From contig NW_027152029.1 of the NCBI RefSeq assembly GCF_004359215.1, forward strand, positions 174,387 to 230,582: a stretch of 56,196 nucleotides of DNA. The letters run 5' to 3'. Source of the stretch: Bremia lactucae. Taxonomy: Eukaryota > Oomycota > Peronosporomycetes > Peronosporales > Peronosporaceae. The stretch's first letter is position 1. Each line of letters starts with the position of its first letter. Below, piece after piece: positions 30,197 through 41,689 of this stretch. A program made the position numbers and the translations under genes. The notes under the pieces are model-generated. The model worked only from the letters and a program-made list of their open reading frames with translations, searched no databases and had not been told where the DNA came from.

Positions 30197-30640
30197 TTAC
30201 AAAAGCAGCGAAGGATAAAAAGAATAAACGAATAGCGCATTAAATAACGCAAGCTGCTCGATAAATATTCTGCGGCGGGTGTTGGTACTTCGAAGATTCT
30301 AATATACGCATCGTGTCCCGTGCGCGGTGCAATGTACCTACATCATCTTGCGTGTGTTGTCAAGATGACATCGACATAATGTATGTACCGAGCCTTAACA
30401 AAAGTACAGCGTCGTATTCTCCGATGCAACCAGATCATAGCGTAATGATCGTACAATTTACTCGTATTGATGACGGCAAGAATATGGCGAAAATAGTAAT
30501 TCTACGACCCTCCAATCAAAGATTAATCAGAATTGAAGCATTGATGCTCGAAAGTCAAGAAGCAGCCCCCAGACGGGATTGAACCACCGAACTTTCGCTT
30601 ACGAAGCAAGTGCTCTACTACTGAGCTATTGAAGCAGATA
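30188..30640. repeat. Pol III repeat unit P3
   Basis: Third copy, matching the left part of P1 (16378-16830), ending just after the Thr tRNA-like gene. Confidence 0.7.
30564..30635 (-). tRNA. tRNA-Thr(CGT)-like gene, copy 3
   Basis: The D-arm TAGCTCAGTAGTAGAGC is closest to a normal A box of the three copies. The anticodon loop TTCGTAA and T-loop TTCAATC with GGTTCAATCCC are good. The acceptor GCTTCAA pairs imperfectly with TGGGGGC. Likely pseudogene, but with both Pol III promoter boxes. Confidence 0.65.
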
Positions 30641-31054
30641 GTGGACGAGGGCCGAAGTGCTGGGCGGTGTCTCGGCATAATATCCGAGCCACAACGCTGT
30701 TTTCGGCTGCAAATCTCACTTTTCCTCGGACTTTGATCTCTCAGTGACTTTGTGAGGGCGAGGCATGGACGAATCACTATGACTTTTCGCGAAGTCATAT
30801 CGACTTCACGCACTTGCAAGTCGAACCTTGTGTACATATACGGTGGCTGCGCATGCTGTACCGTGAAGCAATACAGATCGTGGACCGACTCGGTGCATTA
30901 AATCTAATGCGAGGCTTGTCGTTCGCAAGCCTGCAGCGACTGCTTCCGTTCTTAGGGTGTAAAAGCGACACGCGAAAGTATTTGATCCCTTCGATCCCGA
31001 TGTCAGCGCTTCTGTCCACCGTTTGGACACCATAACTATAAAAAAACAAATCCA
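30641..31054. other. Unassigned interval before LINE-3
   Basis: Overlapping frames on both strands (30795-31073 minus, 30814-31035 plus). The plus strand may be earlier LINE-3 C-terminal sequence. No confident call. Confidence 0.35.
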
Positions 31055-31777
31055 ATGAAGGTTTTCTCAACACGCGTCGATGATAACCGAATCAAGGCTT
31101 TTGTAGAATACAGCAAGAACCTGCGCGAGATTTTTCTTTCGGTCTTCGAAGACTTGCAGTTCCGCCTTGTGTTCCGGCTGTTTCCAGTTCGCTCGCGCTT
31201 CTGGGTTTTGGAAGCGTCCCGTCTAGGTATCCGCATCTGTGTACGCGACGACTGCGAGTCGATCGAGACCGAGAAACACTTATTCTTTGATTGTTTACTT
31301 GCTTCACAGCTCTGGTGTCACGTGATCGCGGTCGTTTCGCCACTCTTTGCCGCAAGGCCAGACTGGCTCGACATCGTTGGCGTCCGAGCTGCGCGTGCGA
31401 GACGAACGGGGGGGGCACACCGATGTCGTTCGCGACGCAGGGCACGTTCTTTGAGCTTCAACAATGCACGTGCTCTGGAGCAACCACAACCGTTGGTGTT
31501 CGGACGGACGAAAACCCTTGCCTGTGACTCCAGCACTCGCGGTGGTATTCACGACCTTCGCGGCATATGTAAGGTTCTAATTGAGCAGGATTTACGACAT
31601 CACAGAGCAGCTTGGCCTTTGTCAGATACTGCGGTCAATGTGCTCGCACTCAACATTTGGCGACTACGTCAGTTTTCGACCGAATTCTATCCGTGTTCGC
31701 TCACGGACTCACCATTTCATCATATTAAAAGTCAGAGACGATATGTGCAATTTGTGGGGGTTTCTCCTCTATTTTAA
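31055..31777 (+). pseudogene. LINE-3: 3'-terminal coding fragment
   Basis: A 240-residue open frame without RT motifs matches the tail of LINE pol proteins. FRLFPVRSRFWVL aligns with LINE-1 22760. It is followed by a zinc-binding-type motif C-x4-C-x7-H-x4-C (31238-31294, ETEKHLFFDC), which in L1-like elements lies near the C-terminus. The rest is Arg-rich. It is the longest open LINE frame here, but it is 5'-truncated, as is usual for LINE copies. Confidence 0.7.
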
Positions 31778-32774
31778 CCGCCTCAAGCCACAATAGCTCA
31801 CTTCCCATTTTCCAGCTCCGAAACACCCGACACCAGGTGTCCGCACTGCCTTCTTCTCATGTGACTCTTTCGGCCAACTTGGACCAAGCCACGATCGCTC
31901 GCTTAACGCAAAGCTCCTCTCTGCGAACTGAATTGTCATTGACTGACTCTTTTGCCATCTTCCGAATGATCGAAATTTGAAAAACAATTGCATCTGTACG
32001 AAAGAATATTGCGATTCAGACGAAGATCGATCGCGGACGTGAAAGAGCATCAAAACCCACGTCTAGGGCAGTATCGACAGAAGGCAAGACATGCCTGGTA
32101 CTAGATTTATTTAAACATTTGTGCTTCAAAACGGTGTTTTGGCAGTTGTCGACATTTAAAAAAAATACCGACGTCTGTCCAAAAGCACATGCAGCGTCGA
32201 AGGTAGACCGGATCCGGGGGGCATAAGCCCAGCGGAAAGCTTTGCAGAGAGCGCTGACGCGAATGATGGCAAGGACGAGGAAGCTGGTCGAGCTGATAAA
32301 GAGGTAGCAGCGGTTACCTCAGTGATCAACCACGATCGTGCTTAAGTGCTCCAAGCCGCGGGCCGTGATTGACGACGTTCACGGCGAGGACACCACGTCT
32401 AATCACAAGGACGACCGGAACAGCAACAGCAGTAACAGCGGTTAAGTTAGCGACAATGACGACAGCGACGACAATATATCAGCCGTTGCAGCAATGGGAC
32501 CGACAATTGTAGCGACTCGGGCGATGGTAGCGTCAATAGAAACAGCAGAGAAAAAGGCTTAGACAGTAATGACAGCCAAGGTTGCCAGTCGCACACCGCG
32601 CACGGTGGGGTCAACGACCCTGCAGGCACTGGCAACGACACCTCCGGTAGTGACACTCATGGTGACGAGAGACTTAACACCGACTTGGATCGCACCAGCA
32701 TGCTCAACGGTGACCATTACACAACACAAAAGAGCCAGTCCTCTTCCCAAGCTCAACAAACATCACTTAGCTCA
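31778..32774. other. Interval with Asp/Asn/Ser-rich low-complexity frame
   Basis: Bases 32240-32790 are rich in GAC/AAC/AGC triplets. One plus-strand frame from about 32466 to 32793 is open and encodes an Asn/Ser/Asp/Gly-rich tail ending LFKVAT. It runs into the A3 edge and could be the end of an unknown gene. Evidence is weak. Confidence 0.3.
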
Positions 32775-32831
32775 CTCTTTAAGGTTGCAACATAAACAAC
32801 TAACATTTTTGGTTTTGCATTGCTTTGTCCC

Positions 32832-33854
32832 ATGACAATTAAGCGTGAGGCACAGACTCTTAGCACCTTCCTCGACGATGAGGGAATGGTGCACTTTGAA
32901 AGTCACACTCTATCAGAGGATGAGGAGCAAGAGCGTCGCTCTTACACGCCTTCTCCTCCGGATGAACGTCGGGGGGCCCTGAATCCGTTCCGAGAACGTG
33001 GTGCCGCTGATGTCTTAACTGCATTGAGCAGGACACAGGACCCTGAGTCTAATATTATTAGAATCCGCTCGATGAATCGGAAGAGTGGGCGTTCCTCAAA
33101 GAGGAACAAGCTCATCGTCGAGCTGCAGAGATAGCAAAAGCTAAACCTGATAGTGAATACAAATCCACTCCGCTTAGTGTGGAAGAGCGTCGCAAAGAGA
33201 TCGCGAGTTACAGCTTGGCCATCTGGATCTCCAGTCCCACGGCGAGGGTGCCGGAGGAGCTCGCTGCTCGCAACGCTCTTAATGAGCGATACCTTACGTC
33301 ATAGGTAATCACTGGAAGTCAGTATCTGACGCGTCTGCGTGATCAAGCCCGTGGGGCTTCGGTGACCTCCTTGAGTGGAATTCCACTCGTTTTGTTTCCA
33401 AACGAAATAAGGAGTGAAAACGAATTTTCCTGGGTCCATCAGGCTCGCCGCCTCTGCAATATTTGAAATATTCGAGAGTCTGCGGATGTAGCTAATGTTC
33501 GTTTGGAACGAAAGCTTCGCTTCGATTTCGCCAAGCTTAAGGCCAAAGGCCAGTTACGTTCGGCATTTATACCACAAAACGAAGAAAGGCCTAGCCAATA
33601 TTTCAGTGCTTCGGTTGACCGTGCAACCATGGATCGAAGCTGCATTGAGGCTATAAATCCACCTAATCCCACTTATAGTTGTGAAAAGCGTCGTTTTACG
33701 CAAGTTGACCCTGAGCTTGGCGCTCAAAAACGTCAACGGCGTACGGGCAATCTTGCCGAAGAGGTACCTCGAGCTCCCAAGAGTTTTCAGAAGAGGGGTA
33801 CCCCAGCCACTTCACCAGATACCAATATTGGTCCTTACAACGATGTCCCTTGAA
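32832..33854 (+). pseudogene. Antisense ORF of Gypsy-A (A3)
   Basis: Reads on the plus strand, opposite to the A3 element, from the ATG of MTIKREAQTLSTFLDDEG. It is open to 33060, where an indel shifts the frame. It is open again from about 33060 to 33305 and from about 33482 to 33854, with TAG near 33303 and TGA near 33465. The encoded protein would be about 340 residues; its last 50 residues overlap the chromodomain codons of pol on the other strand. It matches A2 throughout (RGAADVLTAL, YLTRLRDQARGAS, KLKAKGQLRSAFIPQNEERP). Three copies keep the same antisense frame. No known domain. Confidence 0.65.
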
Positions 33855-34490
33855 AGTTTCTTTACGTGAAACTGAAGATTCCTCGCGCATCAAGCAGCGT
33901 GAAAGGGCGCCGAAATCTCGACGGAAGCATTTGATGATCTAAAGCACTAGGTGCAACTTCTTCGTGAGAGCTCTTTTGAGGCAATATAAAACCGTCTTTT
34001 GATACTGGAACGTCGGCAACCTCGTTTAGAGGGCCAGCTAGACATTTGGTGAGGATGCAGCAACCTGCGGCACGACCGCCTGTCTCGGCGCAAGCGCCTT
34101 TAAGTCCACGTGGGAAGGGTCCCGATATGGCTTAAGCAAGCCAACGAAGAGCACTGGGTGTGTACGCATCTTGCTAGGAAGGTTTAGCGTGTAAGCTAGG
34201 CCTTTCTTGGCCACGACCGTAAATGGTCCAATAAAGCGCGGGCCTTGAAGACCGCGGAAATTAAGTTGGTAGGTAGATCTGTAGCGTCTAATAACACTCG
34301 GTGTCCGACCGCATAAGAATTCATACAGCTTCTGCCTTTAACATCTAATTGTTCTTTTTGTTTGTCTTAGGTATCAGTCATCGTGTCACGTACATGTCTT
34401 AAGACACTTAATCGCGTCGCGAGAAACTCGCTTACTTGTTTCGAATGGTAACAGGGCTAATATCAGCACGCCTATCGGCTAATTCTTCCC
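33696..34490 (-). pseudogene. Gypsy-A (A3) integrase C-terminus and chromodomain
   Basis: The chromodomain QYWYLVKWLGYPSSENSWE is intact at 33893-33696. The linker and SH3-like part upstream are readable in pieces (GPFTVVAKKG at about 34210). Frameshifts separate them. Confidence 0.75.
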
Positions 34491-34620
34491 CTGACTCCTG
34501 AGCCACGCAGTGGTATCGTTAATGGAACGCGTGGGTGGGTGAGACCGTTGACATAGAACGGAATGTAGCCTGAAGAGGTATAGAAAGCGTTAATAAACGC
34601 AAATTCCACTACCGGGAATA

Positions 34621-35331
34621 TTAAGCTCTAGCGCTTTGGTGTCTGAGCACACACACTGCGTAAAACGTCTTCAATGTCGCGATTGACACGTTCCGTTTGA
34701 CCATCGGTCTGCGGATGGTCCGCAGTGGACATATCCAATCTGGTGCCAAGCACTCGGAAAATTGATTTCCAGAATTTACCCGGGAAACGGGGATCCCGAT
34801 CAGAGACAATTGGCACTGGCAAACCATGTTGTCGAAACACGCGATCGATAAACAGCTTAGCTGTACCCTCTCCATCAATGGAATTAGGCACGGCCGCTAA
34901 GTGAGCCATTTTGCTCAAACGGCCAACAAAGACCACTATGCGGAGTTACTGGCTGAATCTTTTGGTAGACCGAAAACGAAATCCATACTAATGGACTCCT
35001 AGCAACCTATGGGTACGGGAAGGCTCGTCAGTGGCGCAGCAGCATGCGCCAAGGGTTTAACTCGTTGGCAAGTTTCGCATGTCCGAACGTATGTGCTGAC
35101 CCATTTGTAAAGCTTGGGCCACAAATAATTCTGGCTTACAGGGCCGTAGGTATTTTTCCTACCGAGATGACCACCAAGGACAGTATCGTGCGCTTCATAG
35201 AGGATCCTGTACTTTAAATCCTCATCAAGAGGAACAACGACGCGCGGAGTATCCACAGCGTTCGTGCAATAAAGCAATAGGTCGTTATCGATAGAAAATC
35301 GATGTAATCTTGCACGCAAACATGCCGACAA
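34621..35331 (-). pseudogene. Gypsy-A (A3) integrase
   Basis: Frames 35331-34999 (His/Cys finger with GGHLGRKNT and CETCQRVK) and 34936-34628 (VSDRDPRF and QTDGQTERVNR, second Asp and Glu of the triad). A stop and shift near 34960-35000 remove continuity. The spacing is otherwise as in A1. Confidence 0.82.
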
Positions 35332-35468
35332 TTTAAATTCCGATTCAGTGCTCTATAGAGCTCGTAACAGAGCTACACACTGTTCATCCTGGGCGTAAGT
35401 CGAATGTATTAATTCATCAATAGGCGACATGATAGTCGTTAAAAGAGAGAGCTCATAATCCGGCCTGC

Positions 35469-36760
35469 GTGATAACGCATCAGCCAAGGCATTCTGCTTG
35501 CCAGGCTTCTACTTCACCTCGAAGTTGGGTAAGACAAAAAGGACAGCCATCGAGCCATTCTCTGTTAGAGATGGGGCGACTTAGTCGCAGTGCTAAACGA
35601 CGCGAGATGTGTATATATCACAAACGGCTTAGAGCCTTGCAGATGATCTCTGAATTAGACAAGAGCATACTTCATTGCGAGTAACTCTTTGTCATGAACT
35701 GGGTAGCTCTTTTCTGGCTTAAAGCTGTCTAGACTCGAACGCAATTACACGTTCATGCCCAGCTGCCAATGGCAAAATTCGATACGTCACAAACGACTCT
35801 GAAAGTCCGATTTGGACTTGGCAGTGCCAGAATCGGGGCAAGGATAAGACTTTCTTTAACTGCTTGAAAATCATTACGCTCTGCGCTAGTCCAGCACCAA
35901 GTCGTATCCTTTTTAAGGAGATTAGATAATGGCCTAGCCATATCAGCGTAATTTACGCTATATTTGGGTAAAATAATTGGCGAGACCCAACCGCTTACGC
36001 AAATCCTTTTGGTACTTTGGAACCGGCCAATCTACTATGGCTTTTACCTTAGCGGGATCCGCTCTAAGGCCTCGCTTCCCAATGAAGCACCCTAAGAAGG
36101 GAATTTGTTCTGCGCCAAAAATGCATTTAGATGCATGGCATACAATTTATTTGCGCGCATACACTTGAACACTGCTCGCAAATAGTCCATGTGGTTTTCC
36201 ACATCCGTGTGGCCCTGTTCCGCACGACTGTGGACAAATATTTCGACAAAAGTCTGTGCAAAACAATGATGAGGGCGGACCAGTTGCGTCACTAGACGAT
36301 TAAATGTTGCCAAGACGTTGGAAAGCCCTTGTGGCATAACCGACCACTCCAATTGCTTGGGTGCTAACAGCTGTAAGCGGGATATTGCTAGCTCACATGA
36401 GCAATAAGTAATAACCATTGACAAAGTAAAGTGCACTGTACATTGTACATCCCGCCATAGGGTTCTGGAGAACATATTTTCTAGGTATGAGAGTTTGTGC
36501 TGGTATAGCGGCAGAATTAAGCTTATTATAAGCATGTACAATGCGCCATTTACCATTTGGCTTTTTGACACAAAAAATGTCGGCGTCGAATGGGGAGATT
36601 TGCTCTCTCGTACCATTCCAGAGCACGGAAGAAATCGTCAGTGACGTCAGACTTTGCCTTTGGTAGTGGCTACTGTTTTGTGACACAGTATTTGGTTCCA
36701 AGAACCAAGTCAATTTCATGACGGACACCTCTATCTGGGGGTAAAACAGATGGTGGATTG
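35469..36760 (-). pseudogene. Gypsy-A (A3) RT and RNase H
   Basis: Includes the RT fingers missing from A1/A2 (FVSKSQMVNGALYMLI at 36590-36540) and the palm (VMPQGLSNVLATFNRLV). The catalytic box reads TFVEIFVHS where YxDD is expected, with one codon lost, so it is inactive. RNase H segments follow to about 35500. Several stops. Confidence 0.78.
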
Positions 36761-37540
36761 ATACATATCACATCTTGGAATTCCTTAACTAATGAATAGA
36801 ATGGATCTGTAGGATCTATAAGGATCGATGATCCACTACGCGCACTAAGCGCAGCTTTTGTGTCCTACATGACAGCTTCGTTCAGAAGTGACGATGGGTT
36901 TAACTCAAACGTTGGTCGAATGACCACCATCTCAAATAAGTCGGCAGTCTTTAGGTCTCAGCCGCACTCATCAATAGACATTTCTTCTAGCTCTAAAAGA
37001 GCATGTAAATGAAGGGATCCCGCAAGGCTAACTTCATCCTCGATGCTACCGGTTACACCATTTACAAGCGTACGCAATTGCTCGCTCGTATCACTTTGTG
37101 AGGGTATAGACGCTTCGCGACTCCCCTATCTTGGAGTAGAGACAGCACGCCTCTTTAAGGCCGGGACATTCACATCCCAAATTTTTCAGCCTGTATTGGT
37201 TCTATACCAGAGCTGGTGTCTAATCCGACATCCGACAAGGAGTTAGGTAACTCAACTTCCTTGTCCAGTGAGTGCATTAGATGGGTTTGACCCAAAGTAC
37301 CCTGGCGAACCGCCAATAGTGTCACTACTGTCACTCAATATTATACCATCTCGGCCAACCACACTTGGTGGACTTAGACGTGCCACTCCACCTACCTCAG
37401 GAATATTACACCCTTGATGATACGACCTACAATGCTTTCAGCATTCAGTGAATCGTTATCACAACGAGTGTTACTCGACGGATTACGTGCCATCCGACCC
37501 CCTTTCCCTTTTTCTGAGTTGGGCTCAGAATTATTGTTTA

Positions 37541-38010
37541 TTACATGGAGTTCTTTAACTCGGACATTCCAATGTCTAAAGCACTGACGGACTCAGTCAA
37601 TGATCCGCGCCAATAGCGCTTTTGTTGCCTAGCAAAGGTGGGTTCATGACACTCTAAAACTTTGCTAGGAACAGTGCGCGTGGCGCCAAAGATCTTAGAC
37701 CTCCAATCGAACCATGGCTCATGGCGTTCAAGCCAGGCCATACCAATGATGAGACCATATCTCGTATCCAAATCAAGGACGAGACAGCGTTTCGTACTGT
37801 CAAAGTCCAGAAACGTTATACCTAAATTCAATGGAACAATGGGAACAGTGAGACGAGTCCTAGTCGCTTAGCGAACAGTGGTTGTATCACTTTCATGTGC
37901 TTTGAGCGCCTCAACGTATTATTAACTCTCTTCAAGGGAAAGACGTCGAGTATAATTGAAAGACGCTCCTGAGTCAATTGAAAGTGACCATGGCTTTTCA
38001 AGCTCTTCAC
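37541..38010 (-). pseudogene. Gypsy-A (A3) aspartic protease
   Basis: The active-site motif IDSGASFN is intact on the minus strand near 37955-37985, and the rest continues at 37831-37541 (LGITFLDFDSTKRCLVLDLD). A shift separates the two. The single-unit linker lies at about 37000-37500. Confidence 0.75.
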
Positions 38011-38040
38011 AGTCGCTTACGTGAGCGCAAGCAAGCCACA

Positions 38041-38463
38041 AAATTCTTATTATCAGTTTTTGTCGGCTTTCGCTCGTAATTTCTTTGTTCAAAAAGCATC
38101 TTGCTATTAAACAAATAAAACACGCAAATATTGCGCTGTCTTTTTGCACGCCTTTCGAGACTGAAGCTGGGAAGGCCTGCATAAAGGTTTCTCAATATTT
38201 ATTATAGCTATCAACAAGTTGCTACCATTACGCTACTCTCATAAATACAGAGGTAGATAATTAAGGGGTGCTATTATATCGGTTCCTAAATGTAAATAAG
38301 GAGGTGTTTTAAAGTCCAATGAGGATCTAAGGACGACTCTAAAAAAATTGTTAAGTTTGCGATATAGCGGAACAATAAAAAAATTGTGCTGTTATTTTAA
38401 TCTGTAGCTTTTATCAATTAAACAAGCAGACGGGGCTGTGGCAACACCAAAAGGTGTGTGTGG
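38041..38463. other. Unassigned interval
   Basis: No gene seen. The stretch around 38400-38470 loosely resembles 39970-40035 (CAGACGGGG and CCAAAAGG), possibly an old LTR family. Confidence 0.3.
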
Positions 38464-38706
38464 CTATACCTGCTCCAGTAAAGGCTCGTTACATAAGTTC
38501 ATGCTAAGCCACAAAAATTTCCGTTTACCCAACAAGAGCGTACTTATTGCCCGTCGCTCGATGTTTTGAGTGGATCCTTCGTTAAGCTGCCTCGACGAAA
38601 TACAATCAGCGTTCAAGACCGATGATAGTAGTAAATGTGTAAGATACCACACGAGGGGCATATTAACGTTTAGTAGCGCCAGTGTCGGTGCTTCAAGAAC
38701 ACTACC
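38464..38706 (-). pseudogene. Small gypsy-type RNase H fragment
   Basis: The minus-strand frame contains APTLALLNVNMPLV and CISSRQLNEGSTQNIERR, which match the RNase H pattern (A-P-x-L-A-L... S-R-Q-L-x-E-x-x-x-N-Y). It is less than 85 residues and comes from a family other than Gypsy-A. The neighbouring A4 LTR begins just after it. Confidence 0.5.
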
Positions 38707-38708
38707 TG

Positions 38709-39193
38709 TGTAATGGGGCATACTTTGATTGGAGGACCGTTGTTGTGGTACACTACCTTTATGAGTAAAATATTCTCTTATTCTATTCTAAAATAGTTAA
38801 CTACTAAAATCCCATTTATTATAAGTAACAAATGTGGTCGCCGCCAGATATAAATCTGGCGGCCGGAATCTATCTTTAATTAGCTAGGGTAAGGTTTTAG
38901 ATTTAAGTAATGTAATAAAGTGCAGTTCACCTTTTGATCTTAAAGCGTCTAGTGCCTTCTTAAGGCTTGCGAATTGGTATGTGAGAGACAGAAGCCTTTC
39001 TAGCGTACATACCCTCGGGCACAAGTTGCCACTTGGTTCTACGAGCCCCTGAATCACTTGATCTAGGATTCATTAAGCTTTATTAGCTTGTACGACTCCC
39101 TGAGTTGTTATATCCATTAGTCCTATAGAACTAAGAGACTCTTTGGGTCTATAAATCTTTCTCTTAATTAAGGAGCGAGGTAGCTCCGCTACA
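38709..39193 (+). repeat. Gypsy-A LTR (copy A4)
   Basis: The 485-bp LTR has TGTAATGG...CTACA ends and an intact hairpin at 38840-38863. The primer site TGGTAGCAC follows at 39196-39204. It is more diverged from LTR1-3 than they are from each other. Confidence 0.85.
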
Positions 39194-39252
39194 CCTGGTA
39201 GCACTAGTAATTAATCTACACCTGAGTCTTAATAAGACTAAGCTTTACTTAA

Positions 39253-39546
39253 ATGGAATAGTTTCCAGAACTTTCAGAGGCGCAACGCGCAGCGTAAGAC
39301 GAGCTCAAAACTTTGTTTGGGCTCGATCATATAGAGTTCATCATGTCCCAGGAAGCAGAGGTCTGCATGCAAGGCTTAAGCCTTCATGCGTATGAATTTT
39401 CCCTGATCGGACAGATTCAGGATCACCTTGCGGCATCAATTTCAACTCGGTACATCTCTGTACCCGATTCAGAGCCTAAGGCTCGCCCTCTAGCTGTCAA
39501 TGTAAAGACATTTGAGGGAAAAGAGGAAGAAAAACTCCCTATTTGA
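39253..39546 (+). pseudogene. Gypsy-A (A4) gag start, truncated
   Basis: Starts at ATG with TAG as codon 3 (A1 has GAA) and another TAA at codon 15, then is open through GLDHIEF and the KTFEGKEEEKLPI block to TGA. Downstream gag is missing. It shows what the gag N-terminus looked like in a less shifted frame. Confidence 0.75.
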
Positions 39547-39559
39547 AAGGTAAGCATGC

Positions 39560-40922
39560 ACTTCCGCAGAAGTTGGAAGAAGTAATGTAAAATAAATTTA
39601 TCCTTAGCTTGACCTCCAAAGACTAACCAACATGCATGCGCAAGAACTTACCCTCGACCCTTGTCGCTTATTTCCAGCTCAACTTCTCCCTCGTGCTCGA
39701 TTTGCTGCCATTTCTGTTTGCTCTTTTTTAATTGCTAATCAAGTGCGGGCGCTCTTAGCTTTTTTTACCTTTTAAAAATAGTACATTTAACTCCGTTAAA
39801 CGAAAACACGGTTTCTGATGTCTCTCATGTAGATAATAAGAATGCGTGGCTATAGCGATTCCCTAACATAATTTAGGGGGGGGTTAGAGGCCAAAAGGGC
39901 GATCTGAAGAGGAATTACTGTTGGATTTCGGATTCAGTGGAATAACCCATACAGTGTAAATTTTTTTATATGACGTTATTATTCAATACAGACGGGGTGG
40001 TGTGACTATGCCAAAAGGGATGTGTACTGTATATAGCACTGCCGCTCCGCGTGGGCAAAAGGCGTCTATATAAATCTGTTACCAGTCTGTAGACTTGTCT
40101 TGGGCTTAAAACGCCTTGAGGTAGCCATTGTCTGTATGTAGCAACCGAAGGTGGGCTCTCAACCGCGTCAGCGTACTAGTTGGTTTGCTTCGTCGCATGG
40201 GAGAGCGTATATTTCACAGTCAAACAACAAAGCAGAGATAATGTGTTGACTGCGTCGGTTACATAGTGATTACCACGGAGCTTGTGTCAATCCTCTGATT
40301 TGTCTAATTATGGCGCCAATCTGATTGCGTGCGTCCGTGGCGGGTTCGTTGTTTCTACCCATCTAGCCATACGCGGATATCCGTTCGATGGGTTCGGCCT
40401 TGGTATTCATTCAGCGCCTCATGGAGACTCTCCTTCCGCTGTTCGGCCGTCCATTGTACTAGTATATCTTTATGTAGCGTTTGACGGATCTCGCTGGATA
40501 AAGCGAATCGCCTGATAAACTGAAGCAGTCTTTGAAGCTCCTGTAGACTGCTACTACGGACCCAGTTGATGCTGGGCCGTCCGTGTGAGGAGACGGAATC
40601 GCCGCGTTACTCCTCCATACAGCTTCCAGCGAAATATTTTCGAAATAACCCAAAGAAGAAACTGATACACTAAATAAAATAGCGGATCAAGTGCGCATTT
40701 TTTTGCATGCATGAGTTATGTGGTTAGCCAAAGCTGACAGCCAGCGCTCGATATTTACAATTTCCATCAGTGGACACATCTGATGCACCGTCCGATGAAG
40801 CTAGCGCTTGTAATAGCCGTTATTTCTTCAGTAAGCTCGTCGGCGACTGCTAATCATGTGACGTGCTGCACCCGCTAGTTCGGTGGCGTGGCCATGGCGT
40901 GCGTCCAATTTTAAAGGTGATG
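39560..40922. other. Unassigned interval
   Basis: No gene recognised. TTGGCGCCA at about 40310 on the minus strand resembles a gypsy primer site, but no LTR or gag could be assigned. Frames 40282-40515 and 40653-40459 overlap and lack domains. Confidence 0.3.
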
Positions 40923-41235
40923 TTGTGAATGTTTAGCAACTAAACAATTGCATGTTGTTCATTAGAGTTGGAGCAACTTAAGACCCATCTGATGGATGGG
41001 ACACTGACAGATTGATCTGATTGTGATCGATTCGACAAGATGAGACTTATCGACGTGATGATTGATCTGATTGTGATTGGTTAGACAAGATGAGACTTAT
41101 CGACGTGATGATTGATCGGACAATAAGAGATTGAATGACTTATGACTGATTAGACAAGTTAAGACTAAGTACAAAAGATAGGACCTAACTCAATCATAAT
41201 TTCACTTTTGGTTTTGCAGTCCCGCCCGACCACAA
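40923..41235 (+). repeat. Copia-type LTR with 50-bp tandem repeats
   Basis: Starts TTGTGAATG and ends CACAA (inverted terminal bases) after an AAAGGTGATG tract. The same tract and start (AAAGGTGATAT, TTGTGACTG) follow the Copia-3 RNase H at 50380-50400, so this is a 3' LTR of the same family whose internal part is gone. Units of 50 bp begin at 41011 and 41061, with a partial third at 41111. Confidence 0.65.
41011..41130 (+). repeat. 50-bp tandem repeat in LTR
   Basis: Two full units starting ATTGATCTGATTGTGAT with few mismatches, then ATTGATCGGAC as a partial third. Confidence 0.75.
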
Positions 41236-41246
41236 GCCTACTTTAT

Positions 41247-41668
41247 TGAATTACGTTACGCTATGAGCTTGAAGATGGGCTTACAATTGAGATTGCAAAC
41301 AGGAAAGTAAACTATATTTTTGAGTTTATCTCAAACTTACCGTTAGCTTTATCTTACCGTTAATTCTTTCCTATCGTTCGCTGCGCCCCCTTTCCCACAT
41401 ATGTGGACTACCATAAAATGGGGAACGTCACTGTCTTGCGGTACAGTGCTGGTGAACCCAAATCCAGTCCCGAAGTTCTACTTTTTGATGTTGCCGGGTA
41501 TCGAACCGGTGACATGTGGGATGTACCGCCATGCCTTACCCGACTGAGCCACACCACACGATATTTTCCACACTCAAATTCTCCGTATTATTCTTGTCAT
41601 ACGATCCCTTGTCATATTTTCCTTGTACACGTATATCATAAAGCGCAACACTTTCGATGAACTCATCA
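41247..41668 (-). repeat. Copia-1 3' LTR containing a tRNA-like Pol III promoter
   Basis: On the minus strand it starts TGATGAG after a purine tract (AAGGGAGAGA) that follows RNase H, and ends about AATTCA. A tRNA-like core lies at about 41487-41560: A box TGGCTCAGTCG (41551-41541) and B box GGTTCGATACC (41508-41498). The same LTR, in plus orientation and lacking its last ~45 bp, is at 48022-48390. Confidence 0.7.
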
Positions 41669-41689
41669 ATCTCTCCCTTGATGTGCACT

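Larger units (their letters stand above)
32775..38040 (-). mobile_element. Gypsy-A copy A3 (reverse, lacks LTRs and gag)
   Basis: Minus-strand copy covering protease to the antisense-ORF region. It is truncated at both ends, about 40 bp after the antisense start at the 3' end and just before the protease at the 5' end. It retains the RT segment deleted in A1/A2 and a single linker repeat unit, so it represents a different lineage branch. Many stops. Confidence 0.85.

Noticed and set aside
32569..32835. Plus-strand 88-residue frame and minus-strand frames in the Asp/Ser-rich region
   Set aside because: Low-complexity composition opens several frames at once; none has independent support.
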